Source: Bacteroidota bacterium
GTDB lineage: Bacteria > Bacteroidota > Bacteroidia > Bacteroidales > FEN-979
Assembly: GCA_026391355.1 (NCBI GenBank)
Contig: JAPLDH010000011.1
Span: forward strand, 1-64,000
Direction: 5' to 3'
DNA length: 64,000 nt
The position numbers were made by a program, and so were the translations under genes. Positions 17,689 through 26,406 of this stretch are shown piece by piece (positions within the stretch are counted from its first letter, which is position 1; each line of letters opens with the position of its first letter). The notes beneath the pieces are model-generated. The model was not told where the DNA came from and made no database searches. It saw nothing but the letters and a program-made list of their open reading frames with translations.

Positions 17689-18222
17689 ATGAAATTAGTA
17701 CACCTGACTTGCTGTTCAATTGCATGTGCGCTTTTATTATTCTTTTCCTCATGTTCCTCGACCAAATCCTTGGAAACAAAGATGATCGGCAGATGGAACC
17801 CGGTAACAGTTGAAGATATAACACCGGTTCCCGCAGGGTTGGTCGTAACGATTGGAATACCAAAAGACACAGCCGGTTTAACGGAAAGCCAGAAATTGGG
17901 TCAGGCCGACTCCACGACTGACATTTCAGCCGCAAAAAAAGAAGGGAGGATCAGCCGGATGGTCCAGATGCAAATGCGTAGCCCGGTCATCTTCTCGGTT
18001 GTTGACAAAAAGAGAGTCGCAGAGATGAAATTTCCGGGAAAGAGTTTACAAGGGAGCTGGAAATTTAAAAAGCAGGGGAAGCAGATATTAATCAAGGAGA
18101 CGGGCGGCAAAAACAGGAAAGTAAAGATGGCCGTTCAGAGCCTTTCCGACTCCGTTACCGTAGTTGTGGCACACCTGAAGACGGTGGACCTCAGGATCAA
18201 ATACAAAAAGGCAGAAAAATAA
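17689..18222 (+). CDS. Hypothetical lipoprotein
   Basis: 177 residues. A signal peptide ends in a lipobox (FFSSC), followed by a KMIGRWNPV opening and a beta-rich core with LQGSWKFKKQGKQILI, reminiscent of lipocalin-like 'copper resistance/NlpE' or DUF4488-type small lipoproteins, but no family is recognised with certainty. It is followed by a strong terminator and is probably monocistronic. Confidence 0.6.
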   Translation: MKLVHLTCCSIACALLLFFSSCSSTKSLETKMIGRWNPVTVEDITPVPAGLVVTIGIPKDTAGLTESQKLGQADSTTDISAAKKEGRISRMVQMQMRSPVIFSVVDKKRVAEMKFPGKSLQGSWKFKKQGKQILIKETGGKNRKVKMAVQSLSDSVTVVVAHLKTVDLRIKYKKAEK

Positions 18223-18248
18223 TTTTCTCTTAATTACTTGTTGACTAA

Positions 18249-18283
18249 CCTCTACGGTGAGACAAACCGTAGGGGTTTTTTTT
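18249..18283 (+). terminator. Rho-independent terminator of the lipoprotein gene
   Basis: CCTCTACGGT (18249-18258) pairs with ACCGTAGGGG (18266-18275), with one G-T wobble and a 7-base loop, followed by eight T. Confidence 0.85.
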
Positions 18284-18298
18284 GCCCCACCCCTGACC

Positions 18299-18316
18299 CC
18301 TCCCCACACGGGGAGG
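18299..18316. repeat. G/C-rich hairpin element
   Basis: CCTCCCC (18299-18305) and GGGGAGG (18310-18316) form a perfect 7-bp stem with an ACAC loop, preceded by a CCCCACCCC stretch. It lies between convergent genes and is akin to the hairpin at 20969. Confidence 0.5.
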
Positions 18317-18324
18317 AGAATTTT

Positions 18325-19278
18325 TCAGGAAACAGTGAGTTTTTTACGAATTTCGTCGATCATCACTTCAGTCATCTTCGGGAGGTCGAATTCATAGTTC
18401 AGTCCCCAGTCTTTTTTTGCGACCGAATCGTCGATGCAGGCCGGCCATGAATCGGCAATGGCCTGGCGGAAGTCGGGTTTATAGGTGATCTCAAAGCCAG
18501 GGATATGTTTTCTGATTTCATCAGCGATCTGTTCGGGGTTGAAGCAGATCCCTGCCACATTGTAGCTGGATCTCAGGGAAAGTTTTGAACTGTCGGCCTC
18601 CATAAGATCAATCGTGGCTTTGATGGCATCGCACATGAACATCATCGGCAGATCAGATTTAGGGCCCAGGAAACATTCATATTTCCCGGTTTTAATGGCA
18701 TGGTAAAATATTTCGACGGCATAGTCTGTAGTTCCGCCGCCGGCCTCCGTCTTGTAACTGATCAGTCCCGGATAACGAAGACTGCGGGTATCCACCCCAT
18801 ATTTATTGAAATAGTATTCGATCCAGCGTTCACCGGCGAGTTTACTGATACCATATACCGTATTCGGTTCCATGATGGTGTACTGTGGAGTGTTGTATCG
18901 GGGGGTGGTAGGTCCAAACACGGCGATGGAACTGGGCCAGAAGATTCTTTTCAACTTCAGTTCCCTGCCGAGTTCGAGCACGTTGATCAGGCTCCGCATA
19001 TTGATATCCCACGAAGCGAGCGGTCTTTTCTCGGCATTACCGGAGAGAATGGCAGCCAGGTGATAGACCTGGGTTATTTTTTCGTGTTCAAGGATCAGTT
19101 GGAGCTTGGAGGTATCCAGCACATCGAGGATCTCAAATTTGCCGGTACCTGCAATTTCATCGGGAGCCGGACGGATATCCGTGGCAATCACGTTTGCATT
19201 ACCATATAGCTTTCGCAGTTCAAGTGTGAGTTCCGATCCGATCTGACCGGAACAACCAATGACTAATATTTTTTCCAT
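18325..19278 (-). CDS. tdh: L-threonine 3-dehydrogenase, SDR type
   Basis: 317 residues of the extended short-chain dehydrogenase/epimerase family: Rossmann motif GCSGQIGSEL at residues ~8-17, LAAILSG, SSIAVFGP and the catalytic YGISK. The PNTVYGISKLAGERW...GVDTRSLRYPGLIS pattern and the length are those of SDR-type threonine dehydrogenase (NAD-dependent, threonine to 2-amino-3-ketobutyrate). The partner kbl gene is not in the window. A -7-like TATTTTTG at 19309-19302 precedes it. Confidence 0.8.
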   Translation of the reverse strand: MEKILVIGCSGQIGSELTLELRKLYGNANVIATDIRPAPDEIAGTGKFEILDVLDTSKLQLILEHEKITQVYHLAAILSGNAEKRPLASWDINMRSLINVLELGRELKLKRIFWPSSIAVFGPTTPRYNTPQYTIMEPNTVYGISKLAGERWIEYYFNKYGVDTRSLRYPGLISYKTEAGGGTTDYAVEIFYHAIKTGKYECFLGPKSDLPMMFMCDAIKATIDLMEADSSKLSLRSSYNVAGICFNPEQIADEIRKHIPGFEITYKPDFRQAIADSWPACIDDSVAKKDWGLNYEFDLPKMTEVMIDEIRKKLTVS

Positions 19279-19301
19279 GGAATGTTAGTTTTGTGGGGAA
19301 G

Positions 19302-19309
19302 CAAAAATA
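19302..19309 (-). promoter_or_regulatory. Possible -7 element for tdh
   Basis: Minus-strand TATTTTTG fits TAnnTTTG, about 24 bases upstream of the ATG, with a T-rich -33 region but no exact TTTG. Confidence 0.3.
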
Positions 19310-19348
19310 GAAAGAAAACGGGAGAGAAAAAAGATTTCCGATTGGATC

Positions 19349-19427
19349 AAACCTTCCAGGTTTTCCATAATAGAAAATGAGGGTTACAATAATAATGGAA
19401 CGTTATCAAACGAAACCTGGAAGGTTT
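19349..19427. repeat. Inverted 15-bp repeat around a 49-bp spacer
   Basis: AAACCTTCCAGGTTT (19349-19363) and its exact reverse complement AAACCTGGAAGGTTT (19413-19427) flank the promoter region of cysS. Each arm is itself nearly palindromic (AAACCT-AGGTTT), as in REP-type elements. Confidence 0.6.
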
Positions 19428-19468
19428 CTGAACATTTTATTACTTTTACATCCGAATTCATTCCTTTC

Positions 19469-20965
19469 ATGGATAATCAACTGTTACTGTACAATACCTT
19501 ATCGAGGACGAAGGAGGTATTTGAGCCGATCAATCCCCCTTTTGTGGGTATGTATGTTTGCGGGCCCACCGTATATGGTGACCCGCACCTGGGGCATGCA
19601 CGTCCGGCCATTACCTTCGACATTGTTTTCCGTTACCTTTTACACCTTGGATACAAGGTGCGCTATGTAAGGAACATCACGGATGTCGGCCATCTCGAGA
19701 ACGATGAGGATGAAGGCGAGGATAAGATCGCCAAGAAAGCAAGGGTTGAACAGGTAGAACCAATGGAGGTGGCACAGTATTACTCCGACAGGTATTTCCT
19801 GTTTATGGATTCGTTGAATGTGAAAAGACCCAGCATTGAACCGAGGGCTTCGGGGCATATCATTGAACAGATCGTGATGATACAGCATATCCTGGATGAG
19901 GGGTATGGCTATATCGTGAACGGATCAGTCTATTTTGACGTCACAAAATACAATGATGATTTTAAGTACGGGCGCCTTTCCGGTAGGATACTCGAAGACC
20001 TGATCTCCAATACGCGTGTACTCGAAGGACAGGATGAGAAAAGGAGATCGGTCGATTTTGCCTTGTGGAAGAAAGCCCGGCCCGAACATATCATGCGCTG
20101 GCCATCCCCCTGGAGCGACGGGTTCCCGGGATGGCACCTCGAATGTTCGGCCATGAGCACCAAATACCTGAGCGAGCAGTTTGATATTCACGGTGGTGGC
20201 CTGGACCTGTTGTTTCCCCATCATGAATCGGAAATTGCACAGTCACGGATTGCCAATGGGAAAGACTCCGTCAAATACTGGATGCACAATAACCTGATCA
20301 CAATCGAGGGACAAAAGATGGGCAAATCGCTGGGTAACTTCATCACCCTCGAAGAGTTTTTCACCGGAAATCACAAAGCGTTGTCGCAGGCCTATAGCCC
20401 GATGACCATCCGGTTCTTTATCCTCCAGGCCCATTACCGCAGCACGCTCGATTTTTCAGATGGGGCATTGCAAGCTGCAGATAAAGGACTAAAAAAACTG
20501 CTTTCCGCTTACAGGACACTGACAAGCCTTGTCCCAGGTCCCGGGTCCCGGGTCCCGGGTCCCGTCATTACGGCAGAAAACAGGATATCCTCCCTGGTAC
20601 AGAATTGTTTCGATGCAATGAACGATGACTTCAACAGTCCCATCGTTATTGCCAATCTTTTTGAAACCGTAAGGATCATCAATTCATCCAGGGACAAGAA
20701 AGAGCCGCTTTCGTCAGAGGATATCCTGGGGCTTAAGGAACTGTTCAAGACCTTCTTTTTTGAGATCCTGGGGATGAAGGAGGAATCAAAAGAGACCGGA
20801 CATCAACTGGTGAACGGACTAATGGAAACAATTCTCACCTTACGGCGCAGGGCAAGGGAGAACAAGGATTGGGGCGCTTCGGACCAGATCAGGGCCGAAT
20901 TGGAGAAATTGCATATCATTGTAAAAGATACTAAAGAAGGACCGGTTTGGTCCATTGAACCATAA
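19469..20965 (+). CDS. cysS: Cysteinyl-tRNA synthetase
   Basis: 498 residues, class I aminoacyl-tRNA synthetase. It shows the HIGH-like [10 protein letters not shown] and zinc-site segment [10 protein letters not shown] near the N-terminus, [10 protein letters not shown] and HHESEIAQS, the KMSKS-like [10 protein letters not shown], and the DALR-type C-terminal domain with NDDFNSPI. It charges tRNA-Cys. The linker after the catalytic domain carries an inserted repeat-derived run rich in G, P, S, R and V at about residues 355-366, encoded by the 7-bp array at 20531-20565; it is unlikely to disturb the active site. Confidence 0.96.
   Translation: MDNQLLLYNTLSRTKEVFEPINPPFVGMYVCGPTVYGDPHLGHARPAITFDIVFRYLLHLGYKVRYVRNITDVGHLENDEDEGEDKIAKKARVEQVEPMEVAQYYSDRYFLFMDSLNVKRPSIEPRASGHIIEQIVMIQHILDEGYGYIVNGSVYFDVTKYNDDFKYGRLSGRILEDLISNTRVLEGQDEKRRSVDFALWKKARPEHIMRWPSPWSDGFPGWHLECSAMSTKYLSEQFDIHGGGLDLLFPHHESEIAQSRIANGKDSVKYWMHNNLITIEGQKMGKSLGNFITLEEFFTGNHKALSQAYSPMTIRFFILQAHYRSTLDFSDGALQAADKGLKKLLSAYRTLTSLVPGPGSRVPGPVITAENRISSLVQNCFDAMNDDFNSPIVIANLFETVRIINSSRDKKEPLSSEDILGLKELFKTFFFEILGMKEESKETGHQLVNGLMETILTLRRRARENKDWGASDQIRAELEKLHIIVKDTKEGPVWSIEP
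20531..20565 (+). repeat. Tandem array, 7-bp unit GTCCCGG, inside cysS
   Basis: Five contiguous 7-bp units: GTCCCAG, three GTCCCGG, and GTCCCGT. It is translated in all three phases in turn because 7 is not a multiple of 3, giving a Pro/Gly/Val/Arg/Ser stretch between the catalytic and anticodon-binding parts of CysS. Confidence 0.85.
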
Positions 20966-20968
20966 AGG

Positions 20969-21019
20969 TACCCACCCCCGACCCCTCCCTAATTTAGGGA
21001 GGGGACAAAGGGGTGGGTA
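20969..21019. repeat. Nested perfect inverted repeats, strong hairpin
   Basis: Outer arms TACCCACCCC (20969-20978) and GGGGTGGGTA (21010-21019) and inner arms CCCCTCCCTAA (20982-20992) and TTAGGGAGGGG (20994-21004) are all perfect. The element starts 3 bases after the cysS stop. Without a T run it is more like a REP/small palindromic element than a classical terminator, but the RNA hairpin could still protect or end the transcript. Confidence 0.75.
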
Positions 21020-21069
21020 AATTCGAAAAAAAAATAATTTGAAAACGATCCCAATCAAAACTACAAATT

Positions 21070-22758
21070 ATGAAAAAATTAAAGACAATATTTCTGGTAA
21101 TCATCGGTGCATCCCTCATCGCAGGATGCCAATCAAAACAGGAAAAGATGAAAAAAGAGCTTACAGATTTCATAAAGAAATTTGATTCTGTTTTTACCCC
21201 GCTTTACAAAGCCGCTAACCTGGCTTCGTGGGATGCTTCCATATCGGGAAAACCCGAGGATTTTCAGAAATCAGAAAAGCTCCAAATGGAGATGAACAAG
21301 CTTTTTGGCAATAAAGAATCCCTCAAAAAACTCGAGGAGATCAAGGTTTCCGGTATGATCACCAACACCCTTCTGGCACGCGAACTGGATGTACTTTACA
21401 GGAATTTCCTGATGGCAAAAGCCGATTCGGCTAAGCTGAATGCCGCTGTCAGAATGTCGTCGGCGATCGAACAGAAATACGGTAATTTCCGGGCTGAAGT
21501 GAAGGGGAAGAAACTGAACGATAATGAAGTTGAAGATATCCTGAAACATTCCAAAGATGTGGGTGCACAGAAAGAGGTTTGGATAGCGCAAAAGAAGATC
21601 GGACCTGTGGTTGCCGCCGATATCATCGCACTTGTAAAGAAAAGAAACGAGATTGCAAAAGACCTCGGTTTCCGGAACTATCATGAGATGAGCCTTACGC
21701 TCAGTGAGCAGGACCCGAAGGTCATCAGCGCTCTTTTTGAACAGTTGGACAGTCTTACGAAAAATTCCTTTGCCGAGGTAAAAGAGGAGATCGATCATTA
21801 TTTCGTGAACTATTACAGACTGAAAAGCAAGGATGAGCTGATGCCATGGAACTACCAGAACCGTTTCTTTCAGGAAGCACCAAAGATTTATGAGCAGTAC
21901 CTCGACCAGTATTATAAGGGGAAAAACCTTGAAACCCTTGCAACCGCCTATTATGCCGGCATTGGATTACCCATTGATCCGATGATCAAAAAAAGCGATC
22001 TGTATGGAAAACAAGGGAAAAATCAGCATGCCTATTGTACTGATATTGATAAGAATGGCGATGTGCGTGTTCTTTGTAACATTGTTCCGAATGAAATGTG
22101 GATGGGCACGATGCTTCACGAATTCGGTCATGCTGTTTACTTTGAAGGGATAAACCATGAACTGCCTTTCATTTTACGCGACCCGGCACATACTTTCACC
22201 ACAGAGGCCATTGCAGAGATGTTCGGAAGATTTTCAACAAATCCCCAATGGATAAAAGATAATCTCGGTATCACTGACCAGGAGAAGATGAAGATTGCAG
22301 AAACCAGCCTGAAGACGCTTAGGTTACAACAACTGGTTTTCAGCCGCTGGGCCCAGTTGATGTACCGGTTCGAGAAGAGCATGTATGAAGATCCGACACA
22401 GGATCTGAACAAAAAGTGGTGGGATCTTGCCGAAAAATACCAGCTGCTGAAACGTCCTGAAGGACGTAATGAACCCGACTGGGCAACCAAGATCCACATT
22501 GCCTTATATCCCTGCTACTATCATAACTACCTGCTGGGCGAGCTTCTCGCATCCCAGCTTTACTACTATATAATCACGAACATTCTCAAGTCAAAAGATT
22601 ATAAATTCCAGAGTTTTGCAGGCAATAAGGAAATAGGCAGATACCTGAAGGAAAAGGTTTTTGAACCTGGAATGTCGCTCTATTGGGATGATATGATCGA
22701 GAAGGCAACGGGGGAAAAGCTGACGCCGAAATACTATGCAAAGCAGTTTGTGAAGTAG
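21070..22758 (+). CDS. M2-family zinc metallopeptidase lipoprotein
   Basis: 562 residues. The signal peptide ends in a lipobox (LIAGC). The zinc site is H350-E351-F-G-H354 with a probable third ligand E379 in TTEAIAEMFGR, the gluzincin arrangement. The length, largely helical sequence and local pattern match bacterial members of the M2 (peptidyl-dipeptidase A/ACE-like) family rather than M3. It probably trims peptides in the periplasm or at the cell surface. Preceded by the hairpin at 20969. Confidence 0.8.
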   Translation: MKKLKTIFLVIIGASLIAGCQSKQEKMKKELTDFIKKFDSVFTPLYKAANLASWDASISGKPEDFQKSEKLQMEMNKLFGNKESLKKLEEIKVSGMITNTLLARELDVLYRNFLMAKADSAKLNAAVRMSSAIEQKYGNFRAEVKGKKLNDNEVEDILKHSKDVGAQKEVWIAQKKIGPVVAADIIALVKKRNEIAKDLGFRNYHEMSLTLSEQDPKVISALFEQLDSLTKNSFAEVKEEIDHYFVNYYRLKSKDELMPWNYQNRFFQEAPKIYEQYLDQYYKGKNLETLATAYYAGIGLPIDPMIKKSDLYGKQGKNQHAYCTDIDKNGDVRVLCNIVPNEMWMGTMLHEFGHAVYFEGINHELPFILRDPAHTFTTEAIAEMFGRFSTNPQWIKDNLGITDQEKMKIAETSLKTLRLQQLVFSRWAQLMYRFEKSMYEDPTQDLNKKWWDLAEKYQLLKRPEGRNEPDWATKIHIALYPCYYHNYLLGELLASQLYYYIITNILKSKDYKFQSFAGNKEIGRYLKEKVFEPGMSLYWDDMIEKATGEKLTPKYYAKQFVK

Positions 22759-22820
22759 GAGTTTATTATTACGACCTCTCCCCTGGGGGCTGACTAAAAA
22801 GAAAAAAAATAAAGATCAAC

Positions 22821-22852
22821 CGCAAAGACGCAGAGGCGCAGAGTTGCAAACT
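22821..22852. repeat. Tandem array, 8-bp unit CGCAGAGN
   Basis: Units CGCAAAGA, CGCAGAGG, CGCAGAGT and a decayed TGCAAACT. Lies in the 199-base convergent gap after the M2 peptidase; no gene is seen there. Confidence 0.6.
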
Positions 22853-22887
22853 GATGTTTTTGCTAAAACAGCCGAAGTGCTCTTTTA

Positions 22888-22951
22888 CCGTAGGTACGGA
22901 ATATTTGTAGAAATGGATGCCCACATGAAAGGTTGCGTCCCGTACGGGACG
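22888..22951. repeat. Pair of palindromic elements
   Basis: CCGTAGGTACGG (22888-22899) is a near palindrome, and CGTCCCGTACGGGACG (22936-22951) is a perfect 16-bp palindrome. Both lie within 10-70 bases of the 3' end of the GDGY-repeat gene. They resemble interspersed palindromic repeats and could act as a terminator-like structure for the minus-strand gene. Confidence 0.6.
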
Positions 22952-22957
22952 GAATCT

Positions 22958-24565
22958 TTATTGATTCACCACGACATTTCCCTGGACAGTAACATTCTTT
23001 CCGGGACTGACCTTTAGTGTGGACCCAGGGTTGATGGTGATATTTCCCGTGAAGGTTGCATTCGAACCAATGGTGACGATCCTGTCGGGTTTATCGACAA
23101 GGAGGTTGTTGAAATTTCCGCCCGTTACGGTTCGGAGTTCCACTTCATCGGAGAAGATATTGACGCCATCGGTAATATCCAAAGCACTTGTTCCGGAAAA
23201 GGAAAATGTCGGGCTATAGATACAAACACTTCCATAGTTACTCAGGGAGGTTTTGCCGTTGACTTTGACGATCCCGCCGCTGATTGAGCCTGAAGCCCCC
23301 GAGGCGACATAAAAAGCACCCGGATAAGATGAACTGTAAGCAGCGCCTAATCCATACCAATGAGAGAAAAGGATCCCACCGGTCATATTCAGTGTTCCCC
23401 CGTTCACTACGTTCATCTGATCATCGATGACAAGGATCCCTCCATCCATCTGCAATGTTCCGCCATTATTGACCCTCAGGTCGCAGTATCCCTGCGTGGT
23501 GCTTTGATTCCCGATATTCATGACCGCACCGGAGAAAAGATGAATTATACCACCATTGCTGATCACCTGGGAATTATCCGCGTTATTATTCGCAATGTAC
23601 TGGCCATAAACGGAGAAATCACCATACACTGACAACCCCATCGTATTGGTCAGGGATGCCCCGTCACGGATCAGCAGGCTTTTGCATTTATAACTGCCTC
23701 CATAGTAATTAATATAGAAAGCGCCGGCAGTCAGGTTGGGATAATACAGACAACCCGCAGGTACGACGACGCTGACGGAAGTATCGGGGATCCTGTTGAA
23801 GGTCCAGTTGGAAGCCGTATTCCAGTTGGTGCTGCTGATCCCTTTCCAGACACCGAGCCCCAGGCTGTCGGTAAATGCGATAGCCTGATACCCGTCACCA
23901 ATTCCCCCGTTACAATAGGCTGACTGATCACCAAATACGGAAGCGGTCAAACCGGATGTATAGCCATCCCCGTCGCCCCCGCTGATATAAATAGCCGGAT
24001 CCTGGAAATAGCCGATGTAGCCGGATTCATCGTACCCATCGCCGTTGCTTGCCATGCAATAGAAATACTGGTTGTTGAGGGTGGTGTTTCCCGTGAACTC
24101 TAGGTCATATCCGTCACCCTGTCCGCCAGAGGAGTAGAAATACTGGTTGTTCAGGGTGGTAATGCCTGTTCCCTCTCCTGTATATCCATCTCCGTTACCA
24201 CCGCTGCTGAAAATGGAAAAATCAACCATCCCCCCGGTATAACCGTAATCATCATAACCGTCACCAGTTCCTCCTGAACTGTAAAAAACCTGGTTATTGG
24301 CTGTGGTATTTCCTGTATTGCCGTTCCCATACCCGTCGGCTGAACCTCCGGAGCAATAAAAAACCTGGTTATTCCCTGTTGTATTTCCGGTGTTGCCATT
24401 GCCATATCCATCGGCGGTGCCTCCCGAACAATAATAAACTTGGTTATTGTTCGTCAGGATTCCCGATGAGTTGGAAGAAAATCCGTCACCCGTCCCTCCC
24501 AGGTACTGGGATTGCACCTCAAAAGCAAACCCTGTCAAACAAACGATCAGGATGAGTTTTTTCAT
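22958..24565 (-). CDS. Secreted protein with nine GDGY-type repeats
   Basis: 535 residues from the ATG at 24565 (an upstream ATG at 24586 would only lengthen the signal peptide MKKLILIVCLTGFAF). After cleavage come nine repeats of ~24-25 residues with the core GGxGDGY and a second half like NNQVFYCS; the ninth is partial. From ~residue 230 (STNWNTASNWTFNRIPDTS) a beta-solenoid-like region with many glycine/threonine turns follows, similar to G8-like or polymorphic-repeat adhesin stalks. No T9SS sorting domain was recognised at the end. It starts 25 bases after the formylglycine-enzyme-like gene and is probably in its operon. Function unknown; Asp/Gly loops may bind calcium. Confidence 0.7.
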   Translation of the reverse strand: MKKLILIVCLTGFAFEVQSQYLGGTGDGFSSNSSGILTNNNQVYYCSGGTADGYGNGNTGNTTGNNQVFYCSGGSADGYGNGNTGNTTANNQVFYSSGGTGDGYDDYGYTGGMVDFSIFSSGGNGDGYTGEGTGITTLNNQYFYSSGGQGDGYDLEFTGNTTLNNQYFYCMASNGDGYDESGYIGYFQDPAIYISGGDGDGYTSGLTASVFGDQSAYCNGGIGDGYQAIAFTDSLGLGVWKGISSTNWNTASNWTFNRIPDTSVSVVVPAGCLYYPNLTAGAFYINYYGGSYKCKSLLIRDGASLTNTMGLSVYGDFSVYGQYIANNNADNSQVISNGGIIHLFSGAVMNIGNQSTTQGYCDLRVNNGGTLQMDGGILVIDDQMNVVNGGTLNMTGGILFSHWYGLGAAYSSSYPGAFYVASGASGSISGGIVKVNGKTSLSNYGSVCIYSPTFSFSGTSALDITDGVNIFSDEVELRTVTGGNFNNLLVDKPDRIVTIGSNATFTGNITINPGSTLKVSPGKNVTVQGNVVVNQ

Positions 24566-24590
24566 GATCCTTAACAAATATTGCAAGAAC

Positions 24591-26258
24591 TCATTCTACA
24601 GAATGGACCAGACGGATCCCATAACTTGCTTGCCGGGCTGAATAGTTCACGCATGCTGAACCTCTTGCAGAAAGTGTCAGGGCTGAAGATGTAGAAACAC
24701 CATAATCACCTCCCCTGAGTCCCTGGCCTGCGGACTCTGTAACTCCGGTTGACCCTCCGTAAATAGTATTTTCCGTGAAAGTCTGGGTATTCCCATTAAT
24801 ACCCGGCCAGTAATCCACATCGGCAAATCCCGACAGATTCAATGCCCCATTACCATGTAAACCGGTGAACGACCTGCCTGCAATATTTCCCAGGCAAACG
24901 ATGATTTCACGGAGATTGCCGGTCAATTCCATAACGCCATAGTAAGAAGCGCCGGCTTCCTGGCGGGTATGGTTTGTTGAGCTTGCTGCAATGCTTCCGC
25001 ACCTTGCAGGGATTGAGAAGGTATTGCCCCAGATCGCATTCCCGGTATTCGTCCCGGTATTGCCTAACCCTTCGCTTGCTGTGTTTGCATTTGTCAATGA
25101 ATAGGCAGAGGAACACAGGTTGGTCGTTCCCCATGCAAATTCACCATAAACAGCGGCATTCGGCCCCCTGCCGGCTTTTTCATATTCCAGTTCGGTCATG
25201 GGCCGTAAACCTGCCCAGTCGGAATATGCTGCCATATCAGGCCAGCTGATGTAATTACAGACTATGTTCTGACCGTCATCCGACTGATTATACCCGTCTG
25301 AACTGGTAATGTCACAATAAAACGTAACCGGCGCAGAAGAGGGTATGGTAGCATCGCAACGGATACCGTTTCTTCCCCAAACGGTTGTTGAGGCCGTCAT
25401 GACATACCGGTTGGTTATGCTTGTGGTACCAATGCTGATGTTGGTTTCAACCCGGTTTACCTGCTGGGCACGGGTCAGAAGATTCAGGAAGTCCATATAC
25501 TGTTCCTGGCTGGTTTCGTATTTCATAATATAGAATGCAGTATAACCGGTCGGGTAATCGTGATTATTTTGTTGTGGGTCAGGACCGTTGGTTGCAATCC
25601 CATTGTCTCCCTCAACCTCCAGTGCATAATTACCGGGTGAGGTCCATTTAATGTAATTGTCATCATATGTGGATGATGCATCAACCTTGATACCGTGGGA
25701 GAAATTATCGATCAGTTGAGCGGTATTATCAGCATTATAATCATGAAAGGCATACTGACTCTCACTGGTCCCGTTCCCATCCCCGATGTAAAAGTTACCT
25801 TGTGGAATTAATACCATTTCGATGGCAAATACCTTCACTTCAAGCGAAGCATCATCCGGTACTCCATCACGGCCGTATTTCCACCGGAGCTTGACGTTTG
25901 TCCAGGCATTGGATCCTGCTCCGTTTGAAGACCGGTAGATAAAGACCCCTTTGAAATCACTGGACGGGGTGATCTGGGATCCTGCTGCAGGCGTATGGTT
26001 CCCGGCAGCGGTATCCAGTGACGCATGATGCCACTCCCCGCCGGCAACACGGTATTTCACAAAAACCCAGGCGGCATCCCAGTTTCCGGGAACACCGCTG
26101 GCCCGCCAGGAGTTATCCCAGCTAAGGTCGAATTTCACGTTGCAATGGTTGAACAATATGCTCTGATCGGTGAGGGACACGTTCGTAACTGCAATGTTGT
26201 TTGCTCTCAGGGCTATTATCATAATACCCAGTGATAAAATCAGAAATGGTTTTTTCAT
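24591..26258 (-). CDS. Formylglycine-generating-enzyme (SUMF1)-like secreted protein
   Basis: 555 residues. Signal peptide, then an N-terminal beta domain (~residues 20-145), then an FGE/SUMF1 domain: VLIPQGNFYIGD, YYIMKYETSQEQYMDFL-like motif (FYIMKYETS), YISWPDMAAYSDWAGLRPMTELEYEKAGRG, MELTGNLREI, GLRGGDYG and the final YGIRLV. True FGEs oxidise a sulfatase cysteine; many Bacteroidota homologues are exported, lack the catalytic cysteine pair and are of unknown, probably binding, function. This one is likely of that kind. It is first in a two-gene unit with the GDGY protein and has a well-formed promoter. Confidence 0.85.
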   Translation of the reverse strand: MKKPFLILSLGIMIIALRANNIAVTNVSLTDQSILFNHCNVKFDLSWDNSWRASGVPGNWDAAWVFVKYRVAGGEWHHASLDTAAGNHTPAAGSQITPSSDFKGVFIYRSSNGAGSNAWTNVKLRWKYGRDGVPDDASLEVKVFAIEMVLIPQGNFYIGDGNGTSESQYAFHDYNADNTAQLIDNFSHGIKVDASSTYDDNYIKWTSPGNYALEVEGDNGIATNGPDPQQNNHDYPTGYTAFYIMKYETSQEQYMDFLNLLTRAQQVNRVETNISIGTTSITNRYVMTASTTVWGRNGIRCDATIPSSAPVTFYCDITSSDGYNQSDDGQNIVCNYISWPDMAAYSDWAGLRPMTELEYEKAGRGPNAAVYGEFAWGTTNLCSSAYSLTNANTASEGLGNTGTNTGNAIWGNTFSIPARCGSIAASSTNHTRQEAGASYYGVMELTGNLREIIVCLGNIAGRSFTGLHGNGALNLSGFADVDYWPGINGNTQTFTENTIYGGSTGVTESAGQGLRGGDYGVSTSSALTLSARGSACVNYSARQASYGIRLVHSVE

Positions 26259-26294
26259 ATGGATGAAGATTAATACAAGCCTTTAATAACTATC

Positions 26295-26326
26295 CAAATA
26301 TAGAATATAAACAGGGAGATGTCAAA
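26295..26326 (-). promoter_or_regulatory. Bacteroidota-type promoter of the FGE-like/GDGY operon
   Basis: Minus-strand TTTG (26326-26323), a 20-base spacer and TATATTTG (26302-26295) match the -33/-7 consensus exactly. The ATG lies about 36 bases downstream of the -7 element. Confidence 0.65.
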
Positions 26327-26406
26327 ATAAATTAATTATTTTCCCCTAAAGATACCATGATCCGATTCTATACTTTTGAGGCACCCCCATTATTGGGGTA
26401 AGTAAA

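Noticed and set aside
20531-20565. Frameshift in cysS
   Set aside because: The frame is open through the repeat and the downstream sequence matches CysS without interruption.
26383-26399. Terminator downstream of the UDP-glucuronate decarboxylase
   Set aside because: A short ACCCC/GGGGT stem exists but there is no following T run on the minus strand.
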